The translations under genes and the position numbers were made by a program. Below are positions 7,891-17,234 of a stretch of DNA of 64,000 nucleotides, piece after piece. The notes under the pieces were generated by a model. The model was not told the origin of the DNA and did not search any database. It saw only the letters and a program-made list of their open reading frames with translations. This DNA is from Planctomycetota bacterium (GTDB lineage Bacteria; Planctomycetota; UBA1135), in contig PAHY01000064.1 in the NCBI GenBank assembly GCA_002705055.1, positions 1 through 64,000 on the forward strand, written 5' to 3'. The first letter of the stretch is position 1; each line of letters begins with the position of its first letter.

Positions 7891-8622
7891 TCAGGGCAGA
7901 GCGATGCCGAGGGCTTCGAGCTGAGCTTCGGCCTGCGGCGCCCAGCCGCGATTGGCGATCGGCGAGGCCGGACTGGGGTGGAGGATGGTGCCGATCTCGA
8001 TCGTCATGCCGTCCAGCGCCCGGCGCGCCTGCTTCTCGGCGTACTTGCCGATGCCGATGACGCGCTTGGGCCGGAGCAGCTCGACGACCTCGCGCAGCGC
8101 CCGGTCACACGGGGTCTCCAGCGCCTGGCGTTCGCTGGCCGGCAGCTTGTCCGGTGTCCGATTGCGGCCCGATTCCTCGAGGAAGGCGAGCGGGCAGTAG
8201 TTGTGGACGAAGAAGGTGGCGAAGAAGCGCTCGGGGCTGCCGAAGCGCTCTTCGGCCCAGCCCCACAGCCGCCGCCCGCTGACTTCCGAGCGGGTGCAGG
8301 CGAGGCCCTCGACCGGGCGTTTCGGGTGCTCGGGGTTGGGCTTGCCGACCTCGCCGCGCAGCCCGAGCCAATCCCGAACCGCCGCGACCTCACCGAATGG
8401 AACGCCCGTTTGAGCCATGCCCCATGGCCCCGGGTTCATGCCGAGCAAGAGGGCCTCCGGTTCGGGGTGGGCACGGGCCGCGAACGCGTGGCACAAGTCC
8501 CTGGCGTAGTCGGTGGGCAGATAGGCGTGGGTGACGGGCTCTTCGAAGCGGAGCACCGCGAGCTCGGCGCTGAGCTGGTCCTGAATCGAGGCGAGACCTT
8601 CGCCGAGTGCGCAACCGACCAT
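7891..8622 (-). CDS. Single-strand-selective uracil-DNA glycosylase, SMUG1 type
   Basis: 243 residues from ATG 8622. It removes uracil (and possibly 5-hydroxymethyluracil) from DNA. GMNPGPWGMAQTGVPFGEV (residues 61-79), EHPKRPVEGLACTRSEVSG, FVHNYCPLAFLEESGRN and the catalytic-loop region HPSPASPIANRGW match animal SMUG1 closely, including the GMNPGP nucleotide-binding motif and the C-terminal His loop. SMUG1 is best known from animals and occurs in scattered bacteria such as Geobacter. TACACT with 7 bases before ATG suggests a leaderless message. Upstream frame extensions run into the divergent spacer and look spurious. Confidence 0.9.
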   Translation of the reverse strand: MVGCALGEGLASIQDQLSAELAVLRFEEPVTHAYLPTDYARDLCHAFAARAHPEPEALLLGMNPGPWGMAQTGVPFGEVAAVRDWLGLRGEVGKPNPEHPKRPVEGLACTRSEVSGRRLWGWAEERFGSPERFFATFFVHNYCPLAFLEESGRNRTPDKLPASERQALETPCDRALREVVELLRPKRVIGIGKYAEKQARRALDGMTIEIGTILHPSPASPIANRGWAPQAEAQLEALGIALP

Positions 8623-8782
8623 GCCGCGAAGTGTAGGATGGAGAGCCCCCTGAGGCGAGTCCCGTGCGCGATCGAACACTCGGCGCGGAGTCGCCCGTCT
8701 CGCAGCGTGCTTCCTGCGAAATCCGGCTGGCACGCCACTTGCACTCTAGAGAAGGTCCGCCCCGGTGGCGGCATTCGTGTCC

Positions 8783-8788
8783 TAGAAT
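8783..8788 (+). promoter_or_regulatory. -10 box TAGAAT for the glycine-rich lipoprotein
   Basis: TAGAAT lies 8 bases before ATG 8797, so transcription would start at or next to the start codon. A TTGCAC at 8739-8744 is too far away to act as its -35. Confidence 0.5.
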
Positions 8789-8796
8789 CCCTACAC

Positions 8797-11700
8797 ATGG
8801 CGTTCCCCACTTCTTCGCGCCTCCTCACCGCGGCCGCCTTCTCGGCGGCCCTCCTCCTGCCCTCCTGCGGCGGGGGCGGTGGCTCTGGCTCTGGCTCCGG
8901 CACCTCGGGTACCTCCGGCAACTTTGCGCTGCTCAGTTCCAACCTCGGCGACGGGGTGACCTGGGAGCTCAACCGCCTGATGGAGTTCGAGTTCAACAAC
9001 CCGATCGATCCCGATTCGGTCTCGTTCTCGACGGTGCGCTTTACCTCGCCGGATGTGAACCAGCCGGTCACAGGCTCCTTCGAGATCAAAGCCGACGGCA
9101 CTGGCCGCACGCTGGTCTTCCGGCCGCACTGCCCCAGCTCGCAGAGCAACGACAACGGCTCCTTCGTACCGGGTGGACACGAGTATCGGCTCACCGTTGC
9201 CAGCTCCGCCAAGTTCGGGGCCGCGGTGCTGCGCGACAAGAAGGGCCGCCCGCTCACGCAGGGCTTTACGCGCACCTTCTACTCGCCCGAAGCAGCCGGT
9301 TCGGACCTGTTCGTGGACTACGTCGAAGGTCCGCTTGCGCTCGACGACGACAATCCCATCGAATGGCCGGCGGGCCTCAACCTGTTCAGTGATCCGGATG
9401 GTTTCATCCGCATCAACTTCAACCAGGCCATCGATGCACGTCCGAGCAACCTGAACCAGAAGAACCTCTACGTTCTCTACGCCGACGGAGAAGTGGGCTC
9501 CGCCAATGAGAACGTCTTCCCCGAGACCAACCGTCTGCCCGGCCGTCTGTCGGTGGCGGACAACTGCGGTCTCGATGGCTCGACCGTCAACTTCGAAGTG
9601 GCGGGCATTCTGCCCACCAACCGCAAGCTGAAGGTCGTCATCAAGCGCGAGTTCTCGGACATCGCCGGCCAAGAAAACGCGGCCGACTTGGCCACGCCGA
9701 TCTACACGGTGCCGACTCTCGCGGAATACTTCGACGACAACACGGTCGCCTGGGGCACGATCGAAGTCGCCGACGAGTACTCGGACGATTTCTCGAGTTC
9801 CGCCGACCTCGATCTTTCCAGCGGTCTGCCGCTGCCGGCCGCTGAATACAGCGACGGCTTCGTCCAGGCGAGCTTCGACTTCCCCGGCGAGTTCACGACG
9901 CAGGACTTCCTGCTGAACACCGGCTACTCGGAGATCTTCACCAACTCGCAGACCTTCTTCACCGACTCGAACAACACCACGTTCACGGTGCAGAACGGCG
10001 TGCTGAACGTACGCAACTTCACGATCGAGTCCGGCAGCGAGCTGCGCGGTCGCGGCGAGAACCCGCTGATCATCTACGCCACCGGCGAGGTGCGCATCGA
10101 TGGTCGCCTCAACGTCAGCGGCAACAACGCCGTGTGGCCGACCGGCCTCAACTCGCCGCAGCGCCCGGAAGGTGGTGCGAAAGGCGAATGCGGCGGCGGC
10201 GACGGCGGCACCTCTTCACAGGAGGTCTTCCAAGAGACCTACCGCGGCAGCTCCGGCAACGGCGGCTTCAACTTCTCGGGCCAGGGTGGCCAGGGCGGTG
10301 AGAGCGGCTTCAACCAGAGCGCCGGCACCTCGAGCAGCTACAACCAGGAGTCGATCAACAACATCGCCGGTGGCGGTGGTGGTGGCACCTTCGCGATCAC
10401 GCCTAGCGTTTCGCCGCACTGGTACCGCTGGACGGCGGACGACAAGATGCCGGAGATCGACCGCAACTACCTGGCCGACCACGTGCTGTTCTGGGATACC
10501 GCGACTGACCCGAATCTAGCTGGGACGCGCTACCCCTACGTGGCTTATGGCGGCGAGGACGGCACCCGTGGCTCCTCGTGGAACTGCAGCGAGCCCAACC
10601 CGGACAACAACCCGGTCGGCATCTACGGCATGGAAGACGAGAAGGTCGACATCGTGCTGTGGTACGCCGATGGCACGCCTTGCGATGGTCAGCGTGGCGC
10701 CAACGGTGGTCCCAGCCAGCGTCTGGAGGATCCGTGGGATGATGCGCTCAACGAGCCCAACCCCCTCTCGAACGACCCGTTGATGACCACGGCCATCGAC
10801 CCGTACAACCCGGACGGCCGGATCAACGGTCACCCGACGGATGGCCCGGACGGCGGCAAGGCAGGCCCGACGATCTTCTCGAACGACGGCTCGACCTCGA
10901 ACGACTTCTGGGGCACCCGCATCAACGCGGACGGCTCCGTGACGGTCGGCGAACTGCTGGTCCCGTGGGCGGGCTCCGGCGGTGGTGCATCGGGTGACAT
11001 GGTGCTCTACAACCGCAACGGCACCGAGCCGCTGCCCACGGTCTTCCCCGAGCCCAACTTCCCGAACGGCCGCATCACCAAGTACCGCAAGGGTGCACCG
11101 GGCGGTGGCGGTGGGGGTCAGGTTCAAGTCCTCGCCATCGGCGACATCACCATCGGTGGTGCCGGCGAAATCTGGGCCCGCGGCGGCAACGGCGTTGGCG
11201 GCGAATCGATCGGCTGGACTTACGGTCAGATCTCTGGCTCGGGCGGTGGCTCCGGGGGCCACATCGTGCTGTCGACCGCTTCCAAGCTCGACATTTCGGC
11301 CATCGATCTGCTCGACGGTTCGGCGAAAGGCGATACCAACGTCACGGTTGAGAATGGCGTGGGGTATGAGATCCCCATCTCCGACGCTTTCTTCTCGGAA
11401 GCGATCAGCGCCGTGGGCGGTCGTCGTGGCTGGGCTATGTCGCGTGTTCAGCAGTGTGAGTGGCTCGGTAAGCCGCTCGACGAGGACGGCAACGGCACCT
11501 ATGCGATCGGTCGTGGTGGCGCCGGCTCGAACGGCATTGTGCAGATCCACGTGCCCAACCCGGCGACCGACATCGTCTGGCCGGCTTCGCGCGACGCAGA
11601 GATTCGCAACTACATCCACAACGGCAACCTGAACAACGATGCCGACATTGACAACGTGGAAGAGATGCTGCGTATCTTTGCGGCGCCGCAGCCGGTGGTG

Positions 11701-12450
11701 CTGGTTCCGCTGTTCTCGGCCGAGTCGATGTTCCGCAGCCGCTGGGTCGACACCGGCCTCGCCGATCTGCGTCAGCCTGCCACGGGCACCGGCGTCGACT
11801 TCCCGGACTACGCCTCGAGCCTCATCTCGATCGCTGGCTTTGACACCGCCGACGGCACCGTCAACGTCACCAACGAGATTGTCGACGCGCTTCCGGCCGT
11901 CGTCACCGGCGCGACCAGCAGCCTGAGCCTGTTCGACTTCGAAGCAGGAATCGGCAATGCGACGGCAGCCTTCGCGGGTCAGGAGCACTTCCTGCGCTCG
12001 CCCTCGCTGCTGCTGGGCTATGTCTTCCGCCCGAACGTGTCGAGCGCCACGGCGGTCGAGGTTGTGTCGGCTAGCTACGACCGCGATCGTGACGTCCTCA
12101 CGCTGCTCACCGAGCCGCGCGATGGTGCCATGGCCGGGGCCGGTGGCGTCACCTGGTCGCTTAGCCCGCGCTTCTTCCGCTTCGCCACCAACGGCGCTTC
12201 GGACGTGCTGCCGGATTCGACTGCGGTGCGCATCGAGTTCCAGGGTGCGGAAGAGTCTGGTCCGGGCACGAACGTGCCGGGCGTCCCCTTCCCGGGGCCA
12301 AACTCCTGGACGAGCAACCTCGCCGATCTCGAAGGCTATCGCTTCATCCGCTACCAAGTCGTGTTTGACATCGACGCGCAAGGAACGGGGGTGGATCTGA
12401 CCAGCCCGCGTCCGCTGATGCGTTACGTCAAGATTCCGTTCACCTGGTAA
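8797..12450 (+). CDS. Giant glycine-rich surface lipoprotein
   Basis: 1217 residues from ATG 8797. The signal ends in a lipobox (LLPSC, Cys24) followed by a Gly/Ser linker. The N-terminal part (about 45-300) contains two beta-sandwich stretches with FEFNNPIDPDSVSF and IRINFNQAIDARP, typical of Big-like Ig domains. A segment near 400-450 (ENPLIIYATGEVRIDGRLNVSG) starts a long region with glycine clusters (GGGDGG, GGQGGESG, GGGGGG, GSGGGSGG) interspersed with GEVRIDG- and AGEIWARGG-like strands, suggesting a beta-helix or glycine-rich exoprotein fold. No catalytic motif was found. A role as adhesin or envelope scaffold is an inference from architecture. A strong terminator follows the stop. Confidence 0.85.
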   Translation: MAFPTSSRLLTAAAFSAALLLPSCGGGGGSGSGSGTSGTSGNFALLSSNLGDGVTWELNRLMEFEFNNPIDPDSVSFSTVRFTSPDVNQPVTGSFEIKADGTGRTLVFRPHCPSSQSNDNGSFVPGGHEYRLTVASSAKFGAAVLRDKKGRPLTQGFTRTFYSPEAAGSDLFVDYVEGPLALDDDNPIEWPAGLNLFSDPDGFIRINFNQAIDARPSNLNQKNLYVLYADGEVGSANENVFPETNRLPGRLSVADNCGLDGSTVNFEVAGILPTNRKLKVVIKREFSDIAGQENAADLATPIYTVPTLAEYFDDNTVAWGTIEVADEYSDDFSSSADLDLSSGLPLPAAEYSDGFVQASFDFPGEFTTQDFLLNTGYSEIFTNSQTFFTDSNNTTFTVQNGVLNVRNFTIESGSELRGRGENPLIIYATGEVRIDGRLNVSGNNAVWPTGLNSPQRPEGGAKGECGGGDGGTSSQEVFQETYRGSSGNGGFNFSGQGGQGGESGFNQSAGTSSSYNQESINNIAGGGGGGTFAITPSVSPHWYRWTADDKMPEIDRNYLADHVLFWDTATDPNLAGTRYPYVAYGGEDGTRGSSWNCSEPNPDNNPVGIYGMEDEKVDIVLWYADGTPCDGQRGANGGPSQRLEDPWDDALNEPNPLSNDPLMTTAIDPYNPDGRINGHPTDGPDGGKAGPTIFSNDGSTSNDFWGTRINADGSVTVGELLVPWAGSGGGASGDMVLYNRNGTEPLPTVFPEPNFPNGRITKYRKGAPGGGGGGQVQVLAIGDITIGGAGEIWARGGNGVGGESIGWTYGQISGSGGGSGGHIVLSTASKLDISAIDLLDGSAKGDTNVTVENGVGYEIPISDAFFSEAISAVGGRRGWAMSRVQQCEWLGKPLDEDGNGTYAIGRGGAGSNGIVQIHVPNPATDIVWPASRDAEIRNYIHNGNLNNDADIDNVEEMLRIFAAPQPVVLVPLFSAESMFRSRWVDTGLADLRQPATGTGVDFPDYASSLISIAGFDTADGTVNVTNEIVDALPAVVTGATSSLSLFDFEAGIGNATAAFAGQEHFLRSPSLLLGYVFRPNVSSATAVEVVSASYDRDRDVLTLLTEPRDGAMAGAGGVTWSLSPRFFRFATNGASDVLPDSTAVRIEFQGAEESGPGTNVPGVPFPGPNSWTSNLADLEGYRFIRYQVVFDIDAQGTGVDLTSPRPLMRYVKIPFTW

Positions 12451-12451
12451 G

Positions 12452-12466
12452 TCGCTTTCGAAGCGA
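12452..12466. repeat. Perfect palindrome after the lipoprotein stop
   Basis: TCGCTT-TCG-AAGCGA, a 6-bp stem with a 3-base loop, directly after the stop codon and 10 bases before the larger terminator hairpin. It may stabilise the mRNA 3' end. Confidence 0.45.
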
Positions 12467-12475
12467 ACGAAGAGA

Positions 12476-12512
12476 CCCCGGCACTCTGCGGAGTGCCGGG
12501 GTTTCTGCTTTC
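12476..12512 (+). terminator. Rho-independent terminator
   Basis: An 11-bp perfect stem (CCCCGGCACTC, 12476-12486, with 12491-12501) closed by the tetraloop TGCG and followed by TTTCTGCTTTCT. It ends the glycine-rich lipoprotein transcript. On the other strand it lies 61 bases beyond the icmF stop and is trailed by TCTCTTCGTTC, so it may work for both converging genes. Confidence 0.85.
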
Positions 12513-12561
12513 TGGGCCGGGAAGGCCGGGCCGCATCGGGCTGGGCCCGCTGCGAAGGAGC

Positions 12562-15500
12562 CTAGACGTTGCGGCGGTACTGCCCGCCGATCTCGTAGAG
12601 CGCCTGGCTGATCTGTCCCAGAGTGCAGACCTTCACCGCCTCCATCAGCGACTCGAAGATGTTGCCGTTGGCCAGCGCGGTCTTGCGCAGGTGCATCAGC
12701 GCGGCCTCGGAGTCGGCGCGGTGGCGGGCCTGGACGGCGCGCACCTGATCGACCTGCGAGTCCTTCTCGTCGTCGCTCGAGCGGATCAGCTCGACCTCGA
12801 CCACCTTGCCTTCTTCGGCGTGCGGGTTGAGGAAGGTGTTCACGCCGACGATTGGCAGCTCGCCGGTGTGCTTGAGGGTCTCGTAGTGCAGGCTCTCGTC
12901 CTGGATCTTGCCGCGCTGGTACTGCGTTTCCATCGCACCCAACACGCCGCCGCGTTCGGCGATCCGCACGAACTCATCCAGCACGGCTTCTTCCACCAGC
13001 TCGGTGAGCAGCTCGGCGATGAAGGCGCCCTGCAGCGGGTTTTCGTTCTTCGCCAGCCCCAGCTCGCGGTTGATGATCAGCTGAATCGCGAGCGCGCGGC
13101 GCACCGACTCCTCGGTGGGGGTGGTGATCGCCTCGTCGTAGGCGTTGGTGTGCAGCGACTGACAGTTGTCGTTGATCGCGTACAGCGCCTGCAGCGTGGT
13201 GCGGATGTCGTTGAAGTCGATCTCCTGCGCGTGCAGCGAACGACCGCTGGTCTGGATGTGGTACTTCAGCTTCTGCGAGCGCTCGCCGGCCTGGTAGAGA
13301 TCGCGCATCGCGACCGCCCAGATGCGGCGGGCGACGCGGCCGATCACCGAGTACTCGGCATCGACCCCGTTCGAGAAGAAGAAAGACAGGTTGGGCGCGA
13401 AGTGATCGACGTTCATGCCGCGCGCCCGGTAGTACTCCACGAAGGTGAAGCCGTTAGCGAGCGTGAAGGCCAGCTGGGTCACCGGGTTCGCGCCGGCTTC
13501 CGCGATGTGGTAGCCGGAGATTGAAACCGAGTAGAAGTTGCGGACCTGCTCGTCGATGAAGTACTGCTGAATGTCGCCCATCATCTTCAGCGCGAACTCG
13601 GTGCTGAAGATGCAGGTGTTCTGAGCCTGATCCTCTTTCAGGATGTCGGCCTGCACCGTGCCGCGCACGGTCTTCAGCGCCTCGGCTTTGACCTCGGCGT
13701 ACTCCTCCGCAGGCAGCAGCTGGTCGCCGCTCACGCCGAGCGTGCCCAGCCCAAGGCCGTCGTGGCCGGCGGGCAGATCGGCGCGGTACTCCGGCACCTC
13801 GCCGCCGCACAGCTCGCGGATCTTCTCCTGCGCCGCCTCCCAGCGGCCGGTCTCCTTGAGGCGCTTTTCAACCTGCTGGTCGATGGCGGCGTTCAGGAAG
13901 AAGGCCAGCATCATCGGCGCCGGGCCGTTGATGGTCATCGACACCGAAGTCTTCGGCGAGCAGAGGTCGAAGCCCGAGTACAACCGCTTGGCGTCGTCGA
14001 GCGAACAGACCGACACGCCAGAGTTGCCGACCTTGCCGTAGATGTCCGGCCGCTTGTCCGGGTCAGCGCCGTACAGCGTCACGGAGTCAAAAGCGGTCGA
14101 CAGACGCGCCGCAGGCTGCCCCTGCGAGACGTAATGGAAGCGCCGGTTGGTGCGCTCGGCGGTGCCTTCGCCCGCGAACATGCGCGTGGGGTCTTCCCCG
14201 GTGCGCTTGAAGGGGAAGACGCCGGCGGTGAAGGGGAACTCCCCGGGCACGTTTTCGAGCCCGAACCACTTGGCGAGCTCGCCCCAGTCCTTCGTTTCGG
14301 GCAGCGCGACCTTAGGCACCTTGGTGCCGGAGAGGGTCTCATGCTGCGCGGGCACGCGGATCTCTTTGCCACGCACCTCGTAGACGAAATCATTCGCTTC
14401 GTAGGCCGCCTTCTTCTCGAGCCAGCTAGCCAGCTGCTTGCGCAGCTCCGGCTGCACGTCCTGGCAGACCTCGTGGAAGCGCTGGCGCAGCACCCGCACC
14501 GTCGGGTCGACCGCGTCGTCGACCAGGGCTTCGGCGCTGTAGCCGTGCTCGATGGACGGGACCTCATCACCCAGCTCGCGTAGCGCGCGGGCGAGGCCAT
14601 CGGCGCGGCCTGCCAGCTCGGCCTGCGAGGCGATACGACGCTTGTAGCCGCGCACCGTGTCAGCGATCTCGGCGAGGTAGCGCACGCGATCGCCCGGCAC
14701 GACGGTCGGCGTTTCCGACACGCGCTCGGGGAACGCGGCGGGTTCCCAGTTGCGCTCCTCGCGCTGGCCGAGGTTGGCGCAGATCCAGAGGTAGAGCTCA
14801 TCGACGCCGGCATCCGCAAAGCGGGAGGCGGCGGTCAGATAGACCGGCATGTCCTCGGCGGCCTGGTCGAAGGCGTTGCGGTTGCGCTGCACGGCCTTGC
14901 GCACATCACGGAGCGCGTCTTCCGCGCCGCGCTTATCCGCCTTGTTCAGCACGACGCCGTCGGCGAAGTCGAGCATGTCGATCTTCTCGAGCTGGGACGG
15001 CGCGCCAAACTCGGGGGTCATGACGTAGAGCGACAGATCACAGAGATCGACCACCTCGCTGTCGGACTGACCGATCCCGGCCGTCTCCAGGATGACCAGG
15101 TCATACCCGGCCGCGCGCATCGCCAGCAGGCTGTCCTGCACCGAGCCGGAAACCGCCAGGTGGGCGCGGCGGGTGGCCATCGAGCGCATGTAGACGCGCG
15201 GGCCGTGCACCGCATTCATCCGAATGCGGTCACCCAGCAGGGCGCCCCCGGTGCGGCGGCGGCTGGGGTCGACGGACAGGATGGCCACGCTGCGATCCGG
15301 GAACTGGTCGAGCATCCGGCGGACCAGTTCATCGGTCAGCGAGGACTTACCGGCACCCCCGGTGCCGGTGATGCCCAGGATCAGCGGGCCACCCTGCGCA
15401 TCGACGCGTTGCTGCAGCTGCCCGCGCAAGGCGGCCAGTCGCTCGGCGGCGCTGGCATCGGACTCGGCGGCGCCATGCAGGCGCTCGAGCAGCGTGATGC

Positions 15501-16029
15501 CGCGCGCCATCTCGTTCGGGCGACGCTGGAACAGACCTTCAGGCAGCGCGGCATCCGTCTCGATCGTCGCGCGATCCGCGCGGGTCAGCATGTCGCGGAT
15601 CATTCCGACCAGCCCCAGCGAACGACCATCTTCCACCGAGTAGATGCGTTCGACTCCGGCTTCGTGCAGCTCGGCGATCTCCTTATCGGTGATCGTGCCG
15701 CCGCCGCCGCCAAAGACCTTGATGTGCGGGCAGCCGCGCTCGGCCAGGAGCTCGACCATGTAGCGGAAGAACTCCATATGACCGCCCTGGTAGGAGGAGA
15801 TCGCGATGCCGTGCGCGTCCTCCTGGATCGCGGCTTCGACGATCTCGTCGACCGAGCGGTTGTGGCCGAGGTGAATCACCTCGGCGCCTTCCTGCTGCAG
15901 GATGCGCCGCATGATGTTGATCGCGGCGTCGTGGCCGTCGAACAGCGAAGCGGCGGTCACGAAGCGCAGCTTGTGCTTCGTCTGGAAGGCGGCTTCGGGA
16001 GAAGCGGCAGCGGTTGCGGAATCAGACAT
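12562..16029 (-). CDS. icmF: Fused isobutyryl-CoA mutase (B12-dependent) with G-protein chaperone domain
   Basis: 1155 residues from ATG 16029. The order is: B12-binding domain (residues about 20-140, with [21 protein letters not shown] and SSYQGGH), MeaB/ArgK-type GTPase (P-loop GTGGAGKSS near 220, [31 protein letters not shown]), linker, and TIM-barrel mutase domain ([48 protein letters not shown]). This B12-GTPase-mutase order is diagnostic of IcmF, which interconverts isobutyryl-CoA and n-butyryl-CoA and carries its own cofactor-loading chaperone. The start overlaps the stop of merR by 8 bases, so the two form an operon. Likely role: branched-chain and short-chain acyl-CoA metabolism. Confidence 0.95.
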   Translation of the reverse strand: MSDSATAAASPEAAFQTKHKLRFVTAASLFDGHDAAINIMRRILQQEGAEVIHLGHNRSVDEIVEAAIQEDAHGIAISSYQGGHMEFFRYMVELLAERGCPHIKVFGGGGGTITDKEIAELHEAGVERIYSVEDGRSLGLVGMIRDMLTRADRATIETDAALPEGLFQRRPNEMARGITLLERLHGAAESDASAAERLAALRGQLQQRVDAQGGPLILGITGTGGAGKSSLTDELVRRMLDQFPDRSVAILSVDPSRRRTGGALLGDRIRMNAVHGPRVYMRSMATRRAHLAVSGSVQDSLLAMRAAGYDLVILETAGIGQSDSEVVDLCDLSLYVMTPEFGAPSQLEKIDMLDFADGVVLNKADKRGAEDALRDVRKAVQRNRNAFDQAAEDMPVYLTAASRFADAGVDELYLWICANLGQREERNWEPAAFPERVSETPTVVPGDRVRYLAEIADTVRGYKRRIASQAELAGRADGLARALRELGDEVPSIEHGYSAEALVDDAVDPTVRVLRQRFHEVCQDVQPELRKQLASWLEKKAAYEANDFVYEVRGKEIRVPAQHETLSGTKVPKVALPETKDWGELAKWFGLENVPGEFPFTAGVFPFKRTGEDPTRMFAGEGTAERTNRRFHYVSQGQPAARLSTAFDSVTLYGADPDKRPDIYGKVGNSGVSVCSLDDAKRLYSGFDLCSPKTSVSMTINGPAPMMLAFFLNAAIDQQVEKRLKETGRWEAAQEKIRELCGGEVPEYRADLPAGHDGLGLGTLGVSGDQLLPAEEYAEVKAEALKTVRGTVQADILKEDQAQNTCIFSTEFALKMMGDIQQYFIDEQVRNFYSVSISGYHIAEAGANPVTQLAFTLANGFTFVEYYRARGMNVDHFAPNLSFFFSNGVDAEYSVIGRVARRIWAVAMRDLYQAGERSQKLKYHIQTSGRSLHAQEIDFNDIRTTLQALYAINDNCQSLHTNAYDEAITTPTEESVRRALAIQLIINRELGLAKNENPLQGAFIAELLTELVEEAVLDEFVRIAERGGVLGAMETQYQRGKIQDESLHYETLKHTGELPIVGVNTFLNPHAEEGKVVEVELIRSSDDEKDSQVDQVRAVQARHRADSEAALMHLRKTALANGNIFESLMEAVKVCTLGQISQALYEIGGQYRRNV

Positions 16030-16441
16030 GGTCTTCGTCTTGGCGCGGGGGACCGAGGCGCTCCTGAATGCGCCGGCGGTAGTCCTGAAGGTCCTGTTCA
16101 AGAGAGTGGAGCTCGGCGAGGCGCACGCGGGCCCGCTCGAGCTGCTCGCCGAGCATGCGATCGAGGCGCGCGAGCATGCCGGGAGTCTGGCCCTGGTCGA
16201 AGGCGCGGTTGAGCGCGCCGATCTGTTCGAGGGTCAGGCCCAGCCGCTTCAGCCGGGTGATGAAGTTCAGCCGTTCGAGCGCATCGGCGGCGTAGATTCG
16301 ACGCCCTCCCGGCCCGCGGCCGGTCGCGCGCAACAGCCCTAACTCCCCGTAGTAACGGATCGTACGACTGCTGACCTCGCCTTCCTTGGCGAGTCGTGCG
16401 ATGTCCCAGCCAGTGTCGGTCGGGGAAGGCTCCACGTCCAT
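16022..16441 (-). CDS. MerR-family transcriptional regulator
   Basis: 139 residues. The N-terminal winged HTH ([24 protein letters not shown], then [16 protein letters not shown]) is typical of MerR. It is followed by [14 protein letters not shown] and a dimerising coiled coil (residues about 85-130). There is no C-terminal Cys-rich metal site, so a small-molecule, acyl-CoA-related or protein signal is more likely than a metal. It overlaps icmF by 8 bases and precedes it. Its own promoter carries a palindrome, which suggests autoregulation and control of icmF, as described for LiuR/PccR-like MerR proteins in acyl-CoA pathways. GTG at 16435 is an alternative start that would coincide with the predicted transcription start. 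Confidence 0.88.
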   Translation of the reverse strand: MDVEPSPTDTGWDIARLAKEGEVSSRTIRYYGELGLLRATGRGPGGRRIYAADALERLNFITRLKRLGLTLEQIGALNRAFDQGQTPGMLARLDRMLGEQLERARVRLAELHSLEQDLQDYRRRIQERLGPPRQDEDHV

Positions 16442-16474
16442 ATTGTCGGCTGCTTGCCAGTTTGCGTCAACTGG
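16442..16474 (-). promoter_or_regulatory. merR-icmF promoter with palindromic operator
   Basis: On the minus strand TTGACG (16470-16465), a 17-base spacer and GACAAT (16447-16442) form a sigma70-type promoter ending at the ATG. The -35 lies inside an 18-base inverted repeat, CCAGTT-GACGCA-AACTGG (16474-16457). This resembles the TTGACG-TAAAC class of operators known for LiuR-type MerR regulators and is the best candidate site for the adjacent MerR protein. Confidence 0.6.
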
Positions 16475-16505
16475 CGGCGCGGCCTTTCTCGCGCTCGTGG
16501 CGGAC

Positions 16506-17210
16506 TCAGATCCGCCGCCCGTCCACCCGCTGCGGGCAGTCGGTGGCGAAGGTGCACTCCGAGCACTTGGCGGTGCGCGCGGTGCAGACCGCGCGGCCGT
16601 GATCGATCCAGCTGTGGCTCAGATAGACCCAATCCCGGCGCGGGAAGAGCTTCATCAGGTCGCGCTCGACCTTGACCGGGTCCTGCTCGCGGGTGAAGCC
16701 CATCCGGCGGGCGATCCGGCCCACGTGGGTATCGACGACCACGCCGACCGGGTTCTCGAAGGCGGTCCCCAGCACACAGTTGGCGGTCTTGCGCGCCACC
16801 CCGGGCAGCGCCAGCAGCTCTTCCATGGTCTCGGGCACCTCGCCGCCATGCACCTCGACGATGCGCTGCGCTGCGCCGCGGATGTTCTTTGCCTTGTTGC
16901 GGAAGAAGCCGGTAGTGCGCACCAGCTCCTCGACCTGCTCTTGCGAGGCCTGCGCGGTCTTCTCGGGGGTCGGCAACTGCCGGAACAGATCCGGCGTCAC
17001 CTGATTGACCCGCGCATCGGTGCACTGCGCCGAGAGAATCGTGGCGACCAGCAGTTGAAAGGGATTCTCCCAGTCCAGCGCCGTCTTGGAATCGGGATAG
17101 AGGCGGTGCAGCTCGGCCAGAACCCGTTCGGCGCGCGCGCGCTTCTCGCCCTGCGACTCACGGGCAGGAAAGTCGGGATTCAACCGGCGCGGTGCTCGAG
17201 TGGCCGCCAT
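16506..17210 (-). CDS. nth: Endonuclease III (DNA glycosylase/AP lyase)
   Basis: 234 residues from ATG 17210. It removes oxidised pyrimidines and nicks the abasic site. The helix-hairpin-helix LPGVARKTANCVLG carries the catalytic Lys, and VVVDTHVGRIARRMG the catalytic Asp. The [4Fe-4S] loop follows with the exact C-x6-C-x2-C-x5-C spacing (CTARTAKC, CSEC, CTFATDC). The N-terminus (ILSAQCTDARVN) is also typical. TAAAAT lies 7 bases before ATG, overlapping the box of the divergent prmA gene. This is a second base-excision-repair gene in the window, separate from the SMUG1-xthA unit. Confidence 0.96.
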   Translation of the reverse strand: MAATRAPRRLNPDFPARESQGEKRARAERVLAELHRLYPDSKTALDWENPFQLLVATILSAQCTDARVNQVTPDLFRQLPTPEKTAQASQEQVEELVRTTGFFRNKAKNIRGAAQRIVEVHGGEVPETMEELLALPGVARKTANCVLGTAFENPVGVVVDTHVGRIARRMGFTREQDPVKVERDLMKLFPRRDWVYLSHSWIDHGRAVCTARTAKCSECTFATDCPQRVDGRRI

Positions 17211-17234
17211 CGGCGCTATTTTAGGCCGCCTCGC
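17211..17234. promoter_or_regulatory. Divergent nth/prmA promoter with shared -10 region
   Basis: Only 24 bases separate the two start codons. The near-palindrome CTATTTTAG (17216-17224) supplies TAAAAT for nth (minus, 7 bases before ATG) and TATTTT for prmA (plus, 12 bases before ATG). The boxes overlap, so polymerase could load in only one direction at a time. Confidence 0.55.

Noticed and set aside
7066..8796. Long upstream in-frame extension of the glycine-rich lipoprotein gene
   Set aside because: It runs antisense to xthA and the uracil-DNA glycosylase gene, lacks family motifs, and would bury the obvious lipoprotein signal peptide at 8797.
10516..12381. 621-codon minus-strand frame
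   Set aside because: Antisense shadow of the glycine-rich lipoprotein; biased composition and no recognised domain.
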